From: Dinghuibacter silviterrae | GTDB taxonomy: Bacteria > Bacteroidota > Bacteroidia > Chitinophagales > Chitinophagaceae | NCBI RefSeq assembly: GCF_004366355.1 | Contig: NZ_SODV01000001.1 | Coordinates: 3,596,001 to 3,660,000 of the forward strand | Direction: 5' to 3' | DNA: 64,000 nucleotides | Shown: positions 55,222 through 62,676 of the stretch, one piece after another | Position numbering within the stretch: position 1 is the stretch's first letter | How the letters are laid out: every line of letters begins with the position of its first letter | Notes under the pieces: model-generated | Databases searched by the model: none | What the model was told of the DNA's origin: nothing | The model's input: only the letters and a program-made list of their open reading frames with translations | Translations under genes and position numbers: made by a program

Positions 55222-56136
55222 ATGAGCCATCATAAATTCCGGTCATTATCAGAGGCGCACCAGGCATTTGGCCTGCCAAAGCCCGTGCATCCTTTGATCA
55301 CCCTGCTCAACAGCAGTAAAGTCCCGGTCGATGTCAAACAGTTTCCCGACGCACACGTGCTCACTTTCTATAAGATATCGTACAAGCCCAACCTCGGTGG
55401 ACGAATAAAATATGGACAGAGCTACTATGATTTTGAGGAAGGCGGCTTGTTGTTTGCGGCGCCCAATCAAATCATCGGCGGCGATGGGGAAGACCGCAAC
55501 AGTACGGTCCACTGTTCGTTGTATACGCTGCTCATACACCCGGATTTCTTCCTGGGGTATCCCCTGGCCAAAGAAATAAAGCAATATGGCTTCTTTTCCT
55601 ATACCACCAACGAAGCGTTGCATCTTTCTGAAAGTGAAAAGGAAAAAATCATATCCATTTTCGGAATGATCGAAGACGAGTTGAACAGCCGGATCGATGA
55701 TTTCAGCCAGGACATCGTGATTTCCCAGATCGAGCTGTTGCTGAGCTATGCCAACCGGTTTTACAAACGGCAGTTTACCACCCGGAAAGCGGTGAGCAAC
55801 GATATGTTGCAAAAGCTCGATGACCTTTTGGACGATTACTTCAACAACGAAAAATCTCTCAACAAAGGATTGCCCACGGTGCAGTTCCTGGCCGATCACC
55901 TACACCTCTCCCCCAGTTATTTAAGCGACATGCTCCGGTCATTGATCGGGCAGAATGCGCAGCAATACATCCACGATAAACTCATTGACAAGGCCAAGGA
56001 GAAACTGTCCACCACCAGTTTGTCGGTCAGTGAAGTGGCGTACACCCTGGGTTTTGAGCACTCGCAGTCGTTTAGTAAACTGTTCAAGACGAAAACAAAC
56101 CTTTCGCCTTTGGAATTCAGGCGGTCGTTTAATTAA
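55222..56136 (+). CDS. AraC-family transcription regulator, copy 1
   Basis: 304 aa. N-terminal cupin-type sensing region (YDFEEGGLLFAAPNQIIGGD) followed by helical linker and two HTH motifs (LPTVQFLADHLHLSPSYLSD, SVSEVAYTLGFEHSQSFSKL). It is paralogous to the regulator at 58395: both share LPKP-x-HPL near the start, DF(E/D)EG and the ending SPLEFRRSFN/SPMAFRRSFN. It lies 11 bp after the SDR and probably activates the SDR promoter through the direct repeats at 54301-54331. Its end overlaps the convergent cupin gene by 4 bp. Confidence 0.93.
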   Translation: MSHHKFRSLSEAHQAFGLPKPVHPLITLLNSSKVPVDVKQFPDAHVLTFYKISYKPNLGGRIKYGQSYYDFEEGGLLFAAPNQIIGGDGEDRNSTVHCSLYTLLIHPDFFLGYPLAKEIKQYGFFSYTTNEALHLSESEKEKIISIFGMIEDELNSRIDDFSQDIVISQIELLLSYANRFYKRQFTTRKAVSNDMLQKLDDLLDDYFNNEKSLNKGLPTVQFLADHLHLSPSYLSDMLRSLIGQNAQQYIHDKLIDKAKEKLSTTSLSVSEVAYTLGFEHSQSFSKLFKTKTNLSPLEFRRSFN

Positions 56137-56570
56137 TCAAGAAAGTCGGCGGGGTAGACCTTGCTTCCATAGCGCTCGCTGATCGCCCTGGCCTCGGCAG
56201 GTGTCGCTTCGCTGACTTCTTTAAACATTTTTTCAAGGCCTGCCGGGATGACCGTACATACGAGCTTTGCGGGCTGCTCCGAGGTGTTCTTGAAGGCGTG
56301 GATGTCGCCCCCGAAAGGTATGTTGATAAAGGCGCCCTTCGATGCCTGGAATTTCCGCCCCACTGTTTTAAACGTTATTTCGCCTTCGGCGACATAGAAC
56401 ATTTCCTGCATATCGGGATGGGCGTGCGGCAGCGGGCCCCCGCCGGGAGGGACCTGCATTTCGATCACGGCGTATGCACCCCCGGTGTCATCGCCGCTGA
56501 TGAGTATTCTATAGTGGCCGCCGGCAATGGACAACTGCGGCCCTTTTTCGCTGTCGAGTGTCAGGATCAT
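56133..56570 (-). CDS. single-domain cupin protein
   Basis: 145 aa from the start at 56570, the ATG of an ATGA overlap with the DoxX stop; the longer frame from 56627 runs inside that gene. Cupin motif 1 is PHAHPDMQEMFYVAEGEITF and motif 2 lies in FINIPFGGDIHAFKNTSEQP, giving metal-binding His and Glu residues. May act as a metal-dependent dioxygenase, isomerase or sensor. It is the second gene of a DoxX-cupin pair controlled from the operator-rich region between DoxX and HxlR. Confidence 0.9.
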   Translation of the reverse strand: MILTLDSEKGPQLSIAGGHYRILISGDDTGGAYAVIEMQVPPGGGPLPHAHPDMQEMFYVAEGEITFKTVGRKFQASKGAFINIPFGGDIHAFKNTSEQPAKLVCTVIPAGLEKMFKEVSEATPAEARAISERYGSKVYPADFLD

Positions 56571-56938
56571 TGCGCACCTTTTAACCTTTGCCCCAATTCC
56601 GGGAAACGAAGTACTGCGCCCACCCAAATCAAGGCCTCTACAAAGATAAACATGACCATGGGTTGATGGTGTTGGAGGGCAGTAGCGATAACACCCCCCA
56701 TATACGCCATGAGCAGGAGGGCGCCCACAATACCGGTGCGTGGTACCACAAAAAGGACAAGGGACAGGATCTCGATCAATCCCAATATCCGGGCGGTGCC
56801 GGCGTCAATGCCAATGGCCGCCGTTTGTTCAATGATTTTGCTGTTTTCCATGATCTTCATCATGCCCGTCAATCCAAAAAAGAGCGCCAATACGATGGTT
56901 AAGATCCAGCCGATTGTTTTTGTTGTTTTACCTGACAT
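56567..56938 (-). CDS. DoxX-family membrane protein
   Basis: 123 aa with four membrane helices (GWILTIVLALFFGLTGMMKI, GLIEILSLVLFVV, IVGALLLMAYMGGVIAT, MVMFIFVEALIWVGAVL), the DoxX/DUF4870-like layout. Proteins of this family are inner-membrane and associated with quinone or thiosulfate metabolism and redox stress; the exact role is unknown. The gene is divergent from HxlR and is the first gene of the DoxX-cupin pair. A -7 box TAACTTTG on the minus strand (56971-56964) precedes it. Confidence 0.9.
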   Translation of the reverse strand: MSGKTTKTIGWILTIVLALFFGLTGMMKIMENSKIIEQTAAIGIDAGTARILGLIEILSLVLFVVPRTGIVGALLLMAYMGGVIATALQHHQPMVMFIFVEALIWVGAVLRFPELGQRLKGAQ

Positions 56939-56963
56939 AGTCGAGTGATTTAAAAATAAAGGG

Positions 56964-57034
56964 CAAAGTTATCACGGGTTGGTATACTTTTGTAATCTGT
57001 TACATATAGGATACCGGTTACAAAAAGGATACCG
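56964..57034. promoter_or_regulatory. triple operator array with divergent promoters between DoxX and HxlR
   Basis: Two direct copies of TTACAnAnAGGATACCG lie at 57000-57016 and 57018-57034 (18-bp phase), and an inverted, slightly diverged copy (GGTATACTTTTGTAA) at 56981-56995. Exact -7 boxes are TACTTTTG on the plus strand (56985-56992), inside the inverted copy, and TAACTTTG on the minus strand (56971-56964). Arrangement fits autorepression by HxlR with control of DoxX-cupin. No such long repeats occur elsewhere in the window. Confidence 0.7.
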
Positions 57035-57036
57035 TT

Positions 57037-57396
57037 ATGAAAAAGAAATATGCCTGTACGCTGGACGAGGAAACCTGCGGCAAAACCAAAATGGCCATAC
57101 AGGACACGCTTGACGTGGTGGGTGGCAAGTGGAAGCTGGTGCTGCTGTCTATCCTGAGAGGGGGTAAGCGGCGGTTCAAGGAGCTGTCAAGGGAGGCGGA
57201 AATTTCACCGCGCATCCTGTCGAAGGAATTACACGAGTTGGAAATGAACGGCCTTGTAAGCCGCACGGTGTGCGACACCCGGCCGGTGACCGTGGAATAC
57301 GCCCTGACGCCCTACAGCGAAACGCTTTCGGAAGTGTTAAACGCGATGAACAGATGGGGGCAGCAGCATCGCAAAAGGATTTTGGAAAACGGCTAA
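57037..57396 (+). CDS. HxlR-family winged-helix transcription regulator
   Basis: 119 aa. IQDTLDVVGGKWKLVLLSIL and GGKRRFKELSREAEISPRIL contain the HxlR winged-helix signatures; Cys14 and Cys20 (YACTLDEETCGK) are near the N-terminus and might serve as a redox switch, as in HypR-like members, though this is inference. ELEMNGLVSRTVCDTRPVTVEYALT is the wing region. It is divergent from DoxX and stands right after a triple operator array, so it is probably autoregulated. The next gene, an NmrA-like protein, starts 54 bp later. Confidence 0.93.
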   Translation: MKKKYACTLDEETCGKTKMAIQDTLDVVGGKWKLVLLSILRGGKRRFKELSREAEISPRILSKELHELEMNGLVSRTVCDTRPVTVEYALTPYSETLSEVLNAMNRWGQQHRKRILENG

Positions 57397-57446
57397 GTCA
57401 AAAGCCGATCCGGCTAAATCTCCCTCCCCGGGCAGGGTGATCTTTG
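57390..57446 (+). promoter_or_regulatory. direct-repeat operator (21-bp phase) before NmrA-AraC module
   Basis: CGGCTAAGTC (57390-57399) and CGGCTAAATC (57411-57420), 9 of 10 identical, lie 21 bp apart; the first overlaps the HxlR stop codon. Eighteen nt later is GATCTTTG (57439-57446), one mismatch from TAnnTTTG, ending 4 nt before the ATG. This repeats the layout in front of the SDR-AraC module (54301-54359), with a different half-site sequence. Confidence 0.55.
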
Positions 57447-57450
57447 TCCA

Positions 57451-58386
57451 ATGAAAATGACGATCACCGGTTCCCTTGGGAACATCAGCAAACCCCTGAC
57501 GGAGCTCCTTGTCAGGCAAGGACATACTGTCAAAGTTATCAGCAGCGACCCCTCCAAAAAGACCGCCATTGAAGCCATCGGCGCCACCGCCGCGATCGGC
57601 TCCATTGGGGATACCGGTTTTTTGGCCAGGGCGTTTACAGGTGCCGACGCGGTATACGCCATGATCCCCATGAGCTTTGCCGAGACCGACCAGGATGGGT
57701 ATATGCGCCGGATGGCGGATAGTTATGTCCAGGCCATCAAAGGCACCGGTGTACCACGGGCGGTGGTCCTTAGCGGCTGGGCTGCTGACCTGCTCAGCGA
57801 GGGGAATGCAGAGAAGATCTTTGATCAATTGAACGGCGTCTCGGTCTGCATCCTGCGGCCTGCTGCCTTTTACAGCAACTTTTATATGTCGATGGACCTG
57901 ATCCGGGGCAAAGGATGGATCGGGAAATTTCTGACGCTTCGCTATTCCGGTCTCGGGGCGTTGCTGACCGGTAAAACGGGCCTCCTGATGGGTAACTATG
58001 GTGGTGACGACCGCACTGTTTTTGTATCCCCCAAAGACATCGCTGACGCCGCCGCTGAAGAATTGCTGACGAACACCGATCCAAAGAAGATCCGGTATGT
58101 CGGCAGCGAGGAAATGACCTGCAACGAAGCGGCCCGGATTATCGGCACGGCCATTGGCAAACCCTGGCTGAAATGGGTATTGATTTCCGACAAGGAGATG
58201 TTGCAAGGTCTGAAAATGGCTAAGATGCCGGACAAACTGGCGGCGTCATTGGTGGAGATGCAAACGCTCATACACAAAGGGATACCGCTTCAAAACTTTC
58301 ACCGCAGTCAACCGAAGTGGGGACGTGTAAAGCTGGCCGATTTTGCCAAAGAATTTGCGGTGGCGTATCATACTCCAAAAGCGTAA
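57451..58386 (+). CDS. NmrA-like NAD(P)-binding protein
   Basis: 311 aa. MKMTITGSLGNISKPLTELL is a Rossmann loop (GxxGNxxxP variant), followed by VKVISSDPSKKTAIEAIGA, a specificity segment that may favour NADP. DAVYAMIPMSFAETDQDGYM and VVLSGWAADLL are NmrA-like. The usual catalytic Tyr-Lys of SDRs is not visible, so it may act as a redox-sensing or metabolite-binding protein or as an atypical reductase. The AraC gene follows 8 bp later; together they form the second oxidoreductase-AraC module. Confidence 0.9.
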   Translation: MKMTITGSLGNISKPLTELLVRQGHTVKVISSDPSKKTAIEAIGATAAIGSIGDTGFLARAFTGADAVYAMIPMSFAETDQDGYMRRMADSYVQAIKGTGVPRAVVLSGWAADLLSEGNAEKIFDQLNGVSVCILRPAAFYSNFYMSMDLIRGKGWIGKFLTLRYSGLGALLTGKTGLLMGNYGGDDRTVFVSPKDIADAAAEELLTNTDPKKIRYVGSEEMTCNEAARIIGTAIGKPWLKWVLISDKEMLQGLKMAKMPDKLAASLVEMQTLIHKGIPLQNFHRSQPKWGRVKLADFAKEFAVAYHTPKA

Positions 58387-58394
58387 CTTGTTGT

Positions 58395-59315
58395 ATGCCC
58401 GCAAAGCAGCTCTATAGGATCAAAACCATCACGGAGTACCACCGGCTATGGCAACTGCCCAAGCCGGAGCACCCGTTGGTGAGCGTCATCGACTTCGCGG
58501 ACATCACGCCCCCGTTTATGGACGGAGAGGTTAATATCATCTTTGATTTTTACAGCATCTCGTTGAAAAGAGCGCCCCAGGTTATCTTTAAATATGGGCA
58601 GCAGACCAGCGATTTTGATGAAGGGGTTCTTTTCTTCATGGCGCCGGGGCAGGTTTTTGGCTTTGAGGTCGATCAAGGCATTACGCAAAGACCGACGGGC
58701 TGGGTGATCCAACTGCACCCTGACTTTTTGTGGAATACACCGCTGGCCAGGTCCATCAGGCAATATGAATTCTTTGACTACACCGTTAACGAAGCGCTTT
58801 ATCTCTCGGAAAAAGAAGAAATTATGATCACCGGCATCGTACAATCGATGGCGCAGGAATACCGCACGAATATCGACCGGTTTACCCAAAGCGTGATGGT
58901 TGCCCAGTTGGAATTGCTGCTCACTTATGCCGACCGGTTCTACCAGCGACAGTTTATTACCCGCAAAGTGGCCAACCACGAAGTGCTGGGTCGTTTGGAA
59001 GACCTGATGTCGGCTTATTTCAGGAGCGGTGCTTTGGCGACAGAGGGCCTGCCCAGCGTGGCGTATATCGCCGAAGCGCTGCATATATCTCCGGGTTACC
59101 TAACCAGTCTTCTTAAATTGCTGACCGGCCGAAGTACGCAACAGCACCTGCACGATAAACTGATGGAACTCGCCAAGGAGAAGTTAACCACCACCCATTT
59201 GTCCGTCAGCGAAATTGCTTATGAGCTGGGGTTTGAACACTTGCAGTCGTTCAGCAAGCTCTTTAAAGCCCAGACCAGCCTTTCGCCCATGGCTTTCAGG
59301 CGGTCGTTTAATTAA
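58395..59315 (+). CDS. AraC-family transcription regulator, copy 2
   Basis: 306 aa from the start at 58395 (MPAKQLYRIKTITEYHRLWQ), 8 bp after the NmrA stop; the longer open frame overlaps that gene. Paralogue of the regulator at 55222 with the same layout: sensing region (TSDFDEGVLFFMAPGQVFGF), then LPSVAYIAEALHISPGYLTS and SVSEIAYELGFEHLQSFSKL HTH motifs. It probably activates the NmrA promoter through the direct repeats at 57390-57420. Its stop overlaps the start region of a small antisense gene (59308) by 8 bp. Confidence 0.93.
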   Translation: MPAKQLYRIKTITEYHRLWQLPKPEHPLVSVIDFADITPPFMDGEVNIIFDFYSISLKRAPQVIFKYGQQTSDFDEGVLFFMAPGQVFGFEVDQGITQRPTGWVIQLHPDFLWNTPLARSIRQYEFFDYTVNEALYLSEKEEIMITGIVQSMAQEYRTNIDRFTQSVMVAQLELLLTYADRFYQRQFITRKVANHEVLGRLEDLMSAYFRSGALATEGLPSVAYIAEALHISPGYLTSLLKLLTGRSTQQHLHDKLMELAKEKLTTTHLSVSEIAYELGFEHLQSFSKLFKAQTSLSPMAFRRSFN

Positions 59316-59439
59316 ATGACTTTTTCTCTTCCGGGACTATTTCAATAGCAGACGGCTGGAGGCGCAGGGTGAAGAAGGCGTACTGAAAGCCTGCCGACAG
59401 GAGACAAAAGGCGCCGAATACGGTTGCGATCGTGATCAT
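59308..59439 (-). CDS. 43-residue single-pass membrane protein (candidate)
   Basis: A 44-codon frame on the minus strand from ATG at 59439 to TAA at 59310-59308. It encodes an N-terminal membrane helix (ITIATVFGAFCLLSAGFQYA) followed by a short charged tail (LQPSAIEIVPEEKKSFN). It fills most of the 238-bp gap between AraC copy 2 and the nuclease gene, overlapping the AraC end by 8 bp. No family known. The clean hydrophobic/charged organisation supports it, but it could be chance. Confidence 0.45.
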   Translation of the reverse strand: MITIATVFGAFCLLSAGFQYAFFTLRLQPSAIEIVPEEKKSFN

Positions 59440-59553
59440 AGCATTGTGATTTTAAATACCACACAATACTACATCGAAACGAAAAGCTGCGCGGTTAGCT
59501 GGTTGTTAAGCAACCTGTTATCCATTTGTTATTGAAAAAAAGCTTATCTTAGG

Positions 59554-61008
59554 ATGCAACCTCCCGCGATGATACCAGCGCATTCCCATACATCCCCTAC
59601 ACAGACGGCCAGCCGCGCGGCTGCAAATACGCCGGCATCAAACGGTGGACCCCTTCCCATACAGGCGAAATTCGCTAAGCTTAGCGAGGAACGGATCATC
59701 GCTGTTAGGAACAAAGCCAAGGAGGATGGAGAGGATTTGGATACCGAATATCTTCAAGGCCTCTATATCAAGGGGGAGGACGCCGCCAACAACAAGCCGC
59801 AGCTTTTCTTTAAGGTAGCCAGCGTCCCGAAAAATTATTTTACCGGCCTTGGCGGTGACGCAGCTAAGAATATCTTTTTGTTCGCGCATGTAGAGTCCGT
59901 AGAACAGGGGGAAGCGAAAGAAGCGTTGCTGAAAACAACCGCAAGCCCCAAAAACCTGTTGCAGATATTGCAGGAGGATCTGCTACTTTGGGACGAGAAT
60001 GAAACCGGGCCGAAGAAGGTGGATGAGCTTGCAAACAATGCCGAACGTTTTGTCCCGGGACAAAAGGAAAAAACAAAAAACGACCTTGTCGGGAGTGTAT
60101 TGCTGGGCGGTGTGGCGGAAGACGACGGGGGAGGATACGGATCCATCGAATTCCGTTTCAAGGTAACGACGGGTGATTTGTTTATTCTTTCAGGGGTTGA
60201 TGGACAAAAGGAGGCATTGGAGGCGAAATACCCCCAGGTAAGGGTGCTCCCGGAGGGAAAGGACGACCTTAAAAAAGCAGGGTTGGCCTATACGTTGGCA
60301 AAATTACCTTATGCAAAGGAGCGCGTAAGCGACACGTATGTTTATGTTGAGGAGTCGCTGATTGAAGCGCATACAATGGCCCTTATAGAATTGCTGGCGG
60401 ATCTGGGCGTCGATGAGCGGACTACAGGCGGCAGCTTGAGTAATGCATCGGCGGGGGCAGCCTTACCGGCCAGACCGATTGCGGCACCAAAGGTACGGGA
60501 GAAGAAATATGTATACCGCGCCACCAGGGGGAGCCGGGACGCGGGGCAGAAGGCGGCTATGAGCAACTTTTCCGCGAAAGACTACGTAAAGCGGTTTAGC
60601 GCGGACGAAGCGAATGCAACAGATTGGGAGTGGTTGCACATACAGGGTAGCCGCCTGGGCGGCCCCAACCGGCCGGAAAACCTCGTGGCGGGTACCGCGG
60701 ATGCCAACACGCACATGATCCCTTACGAACGGGCCATATTCGAGCTGAGCTCCGTGGCGACCCAGGCGAAACCCGTCAACGTTAAATGGAGCGCCTCGGT
60801 ACGAAAGGACGCCGATGGCAACAATACCCACGTCGGCAACGAGATCAGCATCGACGTCGCCTTCCCCAATGGCGCACCCACCGCCACGGACAACGTCAAA
60901 CCCACCGAAGCGATAAAAATTTTCCCCAGCACATTCAAGGCGTCCGACAGCGCGCCGTTTACAAAAAAAGACAGGGATTTGCTGGATGCGGTGAAAAAAG
61001 GCGAATAA
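59554..61008 (+). CDS. orphan nuclease-toxin-like protein (possible eCIS or polymorphic effector)
   Basis: 484 aa. No signal peptide; the N-terminus (SHTSPTQTASRAAANTPASN, then PLPIQAKF) is low-complexity and resembles leaders of DUF4157-type extracellular contractile injection system cargo. The middle is helical and acidic without a known domain. The C-terminal ~130 residues carry a histidine-based nuclease pattern: EWLHIQGSRLGGPNRPENLV then ANTHMIPYE, with His362, Asn376, Asn385, His387 and Glu392 as candidates, as in NUC1/HNH-like polymorphic toxins. No immunity gene and no injection-system gene lies nearby, so it is an orphan. Delivery route is inference. The end overlaps the convergent esterase by 50 bp. 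Confidence 0.72.
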   Translation: MQPPAMIPAHSHTSPTQTASRAAANTPASNGGPLPIQAKFAKLSEERIIAVRNKAKEDGEDLDTEYLQGLYIKGEDAANNKPQLFFKVASVPKNYFTGLGGDAAKNIFLFAHVESVEQGEAKEALLKTTASPKNLLQILQEDLLLWDENETGPKKVDELANNAERFVPGQKEKTKNDLVGSVLLGGVAEDDGGGYGSIEFRFKVTTGDLFILSGVDGQKEALEAKYPQVRVLPEGKDDLKKAGLAYTLAKLPYAKERVSDTYVYVEESLIEAHTMALIELLADLGVDERTTGGSLSNASAGAALPARPIAAPKVREKKYVYRATRGSRDAGQKAAMSNFSAKDYVKRFSADEANATDWEWLHIQGSRLGGPNRPENLVAGTADANTHMIPYERAIFELSSVATQAKPVNVKWSASVRKDADGNNTHVGNEISIDVAFPNGAPTATDNVKPTEAIKIFPSTFKASDSAPFTKKDRDLLDAVKKGE

Positions 61009-61789
61009 ACCCGGCGATTTCTTCAAAAGCCCGGCGGCCTGCCGTACTATAAACATCCTTACGCAGCCATACATGGACCTGATCCTCATAAATCGTCAAC
61101 CTCGACACCGGCTGTATGTCCTTTATGTATTCATAGAAATGCCTGCTGTCATCCAGCAATATTTCATTCGAACCGGCCATGATGAGCACCGGGGGGAACC
61201 GTGCCGGCCGTACATTTTCCGGGCTCGCCAGGTCCAGCGTTCCATCGCCCGCATAGGCGCGCGCAAGCATTTGTAACAGGTCCCTGGTCAGGACTGGATC
61301 GATGGCGGCGTTTGCTTCATAAGAGGGGTAGTCGCAAGCCAACCTGATCCAGGGAGAAATCAGCACGGCTGCCTTTGGCAGCGGTAGGTCCCTTTTGAGC
61401 AGTTCGCCAATGACCTGGACGATCAGGCTGGCGCCCGCGCTGTCTCCGATGAGGTACGGCAGATCGACCTCCCCGTAAACGCTTAGTATGTCCTGAATAC
61501 CCGCGGGCCACGGCTTTTCCGGTGCCAGCGCGTACTCGATGAAGAGCGTCCTGGCTTGCAGCTTTTTGGCCAGGTGACTGACAAACTTGTCGTGGGATCG
61601 GATAGACCCCATGGCGAAGCCGCCACCATGAAGGTAAATGATCGTCTTGCCCTGATCCGGATCCTCGGGTGTAAACCAGTAGCAGGATACCCCGTTGATG
61701 GTGGCCGGTGCAATGGATACCGTCGGCTCGTAGTCATAAGGGCGCGGCTTCCGATCGAAGTCCTCCCTTCTTTGTTGTATGTCTTCCAT
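60959..61789 (-). CDS. HSL-type alpha/beta hydrolase (esterase)
   Basis: 276 aa. HGGGF (54-58) is the oxyanion-hole motif and GDSAGAS carries the nucleophile Ser117; an Asp/His pair is expected near EILLDDSRHFYEYIKD and DQVHVW. This matches hormone-sensitive-lipase/acetyl-esterase family proteins. Substrates are probably short-chain esters. The start at 61789 lies 5 nt after a -7 box, with several copies of a 10-bp repeat upstream. The 3' end overlaps the nuclease-like gene by 50 bp, convergent. Confidence 0.92.
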   Translation of the reverse strand: MEDIQQRREDFDRKPRPYDYEPTVSIAPATINGVSCYWFTPEDPDQGKTIIYLHGGGFAMGSIRSHDKFVSHLAKKLQARTLFIEYALAPEKPWPAGIQDILSVYGEVDLPYLIGDSAGASLIVQVIGELLKRDLPLPKAAVLISPWIRLACDYPSYEANAAIDPVLTRDLLQMLARAYAGDGTLDLASPENVRPARFPPVLIMAGSNEILLDDSRHFYEYIKDIQPVSRLTIYEDQVHVWLRKDVYSTAGRRAFEEIAGFIRLFSPHPANPCLFL

Positions 61790-61794
61790 ACCCG

Positions 61795-61863
61795 CAAAGC
61801 TATCGCGAACGTCAGGCGCCGTGGTATAAGCTGGTTTAAGAAACAGCCTTAACCTGGTTTAAG
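61795..61863 (-). promoter_or_regulatory. promoter with tandem 10-bp repeats upstream of the esterase
   Basis: Minus-strand TAGCTTTG (61802-61795) is an exact -7 box ending 5 nt before the esterase ATG. Upstream on the minus strand are CTTAAACCAG (61863-61854), CTTAAACCAG (61840-61831) and the diverged CTTATACCAC (61830-61821), 18 nt before the box. They are probably regulator half-sites; the upstream Crp/Fnr gene is the nearest regulator. Confidence 0.5.
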
Positions 61864-62443
61864 CCTTCCTGGAAAGCTCCTTGCGGATCCTGCTGAGGAA
61901 TTCCGGCGTGATGCCTAAGTAAGAGGCGATGTGCGTATTCGGCAGTCTTTGCGACAGGGCGGGGTATTGCCCCAAAAAGGCCAGGTAGCGTTCTTCGGCG
62001 GTGGCGCTTATGGTTTGTAACAGCCGGTTTTCCAGTTCGGCAAAACGGGTTTCCACGATCACCCTGAAATTCCGGTCGAACTTTGGATAGGTCCTGAACA
62101 GGTGGATGAGGTCCGGCCGGCTCAGTTGAAAAATGACCGAGGGCTCTATGGCTTCTATATATACGCTGCTTTTCTTTTGGTTAAAAAAACTGTCGATGAT
62201 CATGATCCATTCATTCTCCGCCGCAAACTGGAGGTTGTGCTCTACGCCCTTCTTGTCTACATGGAATACCCTAAAGCATCCTTCTGCGACAAAGGTGTAA
62301 TGCTTGCATACGTCGTCTTCCTGCAGGATGAACTGCCTCCGTTTGATTTTCCGTTCGACGACCCGGTTCGCTACGTCCGCTTTTTCCGCCTCGTCGAGGG
62401 GAAGGTACCTGTCGAAACTCGCGAATAAGGTGGTTGTGGTCAT
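61859..62443 (-). CDS. Crp/Fnr-family transcription regulator
   Basis: 194 aa from the start at 62443 (MTTTTLFASFDRYLPLDEAE), the conserved family start; the frame is open 38 codons further upstream but without conserved sequence. Sensing barrel: RRQFILQEDDVCKHYTFVAEG and NEWIMIIDSFFNQ. HTH: LPNTHIASYLGITPEFLSRIR. No Fnr-type Cys cluster, so the signal is unknown. It lies upstream of the esterase in the same direction with 69 bp between them containing the repeated half-sites, and may control that gene. Confidence 0.93.
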   Translation of the reverse strand: MTTTTLFASFDRYLPLDEAEKADVANRVVERKIKRRQFILQEDDVCKHYTFVAEGCFRVFHVDKKGVEHNLQFAAENEWIMIIDSFFNQKKSSVYIEAIEPSVIFQLSRPDLIHLFRTYPKFDRNFRVIVETRFAELENRLLQTISATAEERYLAFLGQYPALSQRLPNTHIASYLGITPEFLSRIRKELSRKA

Positions 62444-62628
62444 ATAATTTATGCTGTGAAGAAACGATTTATTTTCGGTAAATTCAGAAGTATGAGCGAG
62501 CGCAAGATAAAACATAGCCAGACGCTTACCCTTCAAGGCAGCTATCCAAGGATTCATTTCAAGGTAACGTATGAGCAGGGACCGGAGGCCGGTCGGATGT
62601 ATTTCGCATTACGTCGGGCCCGGGGAAT

Positions 62629-62656
62629 AAAAAAGCCCGACGCAAACGCGCCGGGC
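62629..62656 (-). terminator. intrinsic terminator for the T9SS gene
   Basis: On the minus strand AGCCCGGCGC pairs with GCGTCGGGCT around GTTT (one mismatch), followed by TTTTTATT. It lies 20 bp after the stop of the gene ending at 62677. The 62444-62628 interval to the left holds no supported gene. Confidence 0.85.
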
Positions 62657-62676
62657 TACATGGGCTTATTATACAC

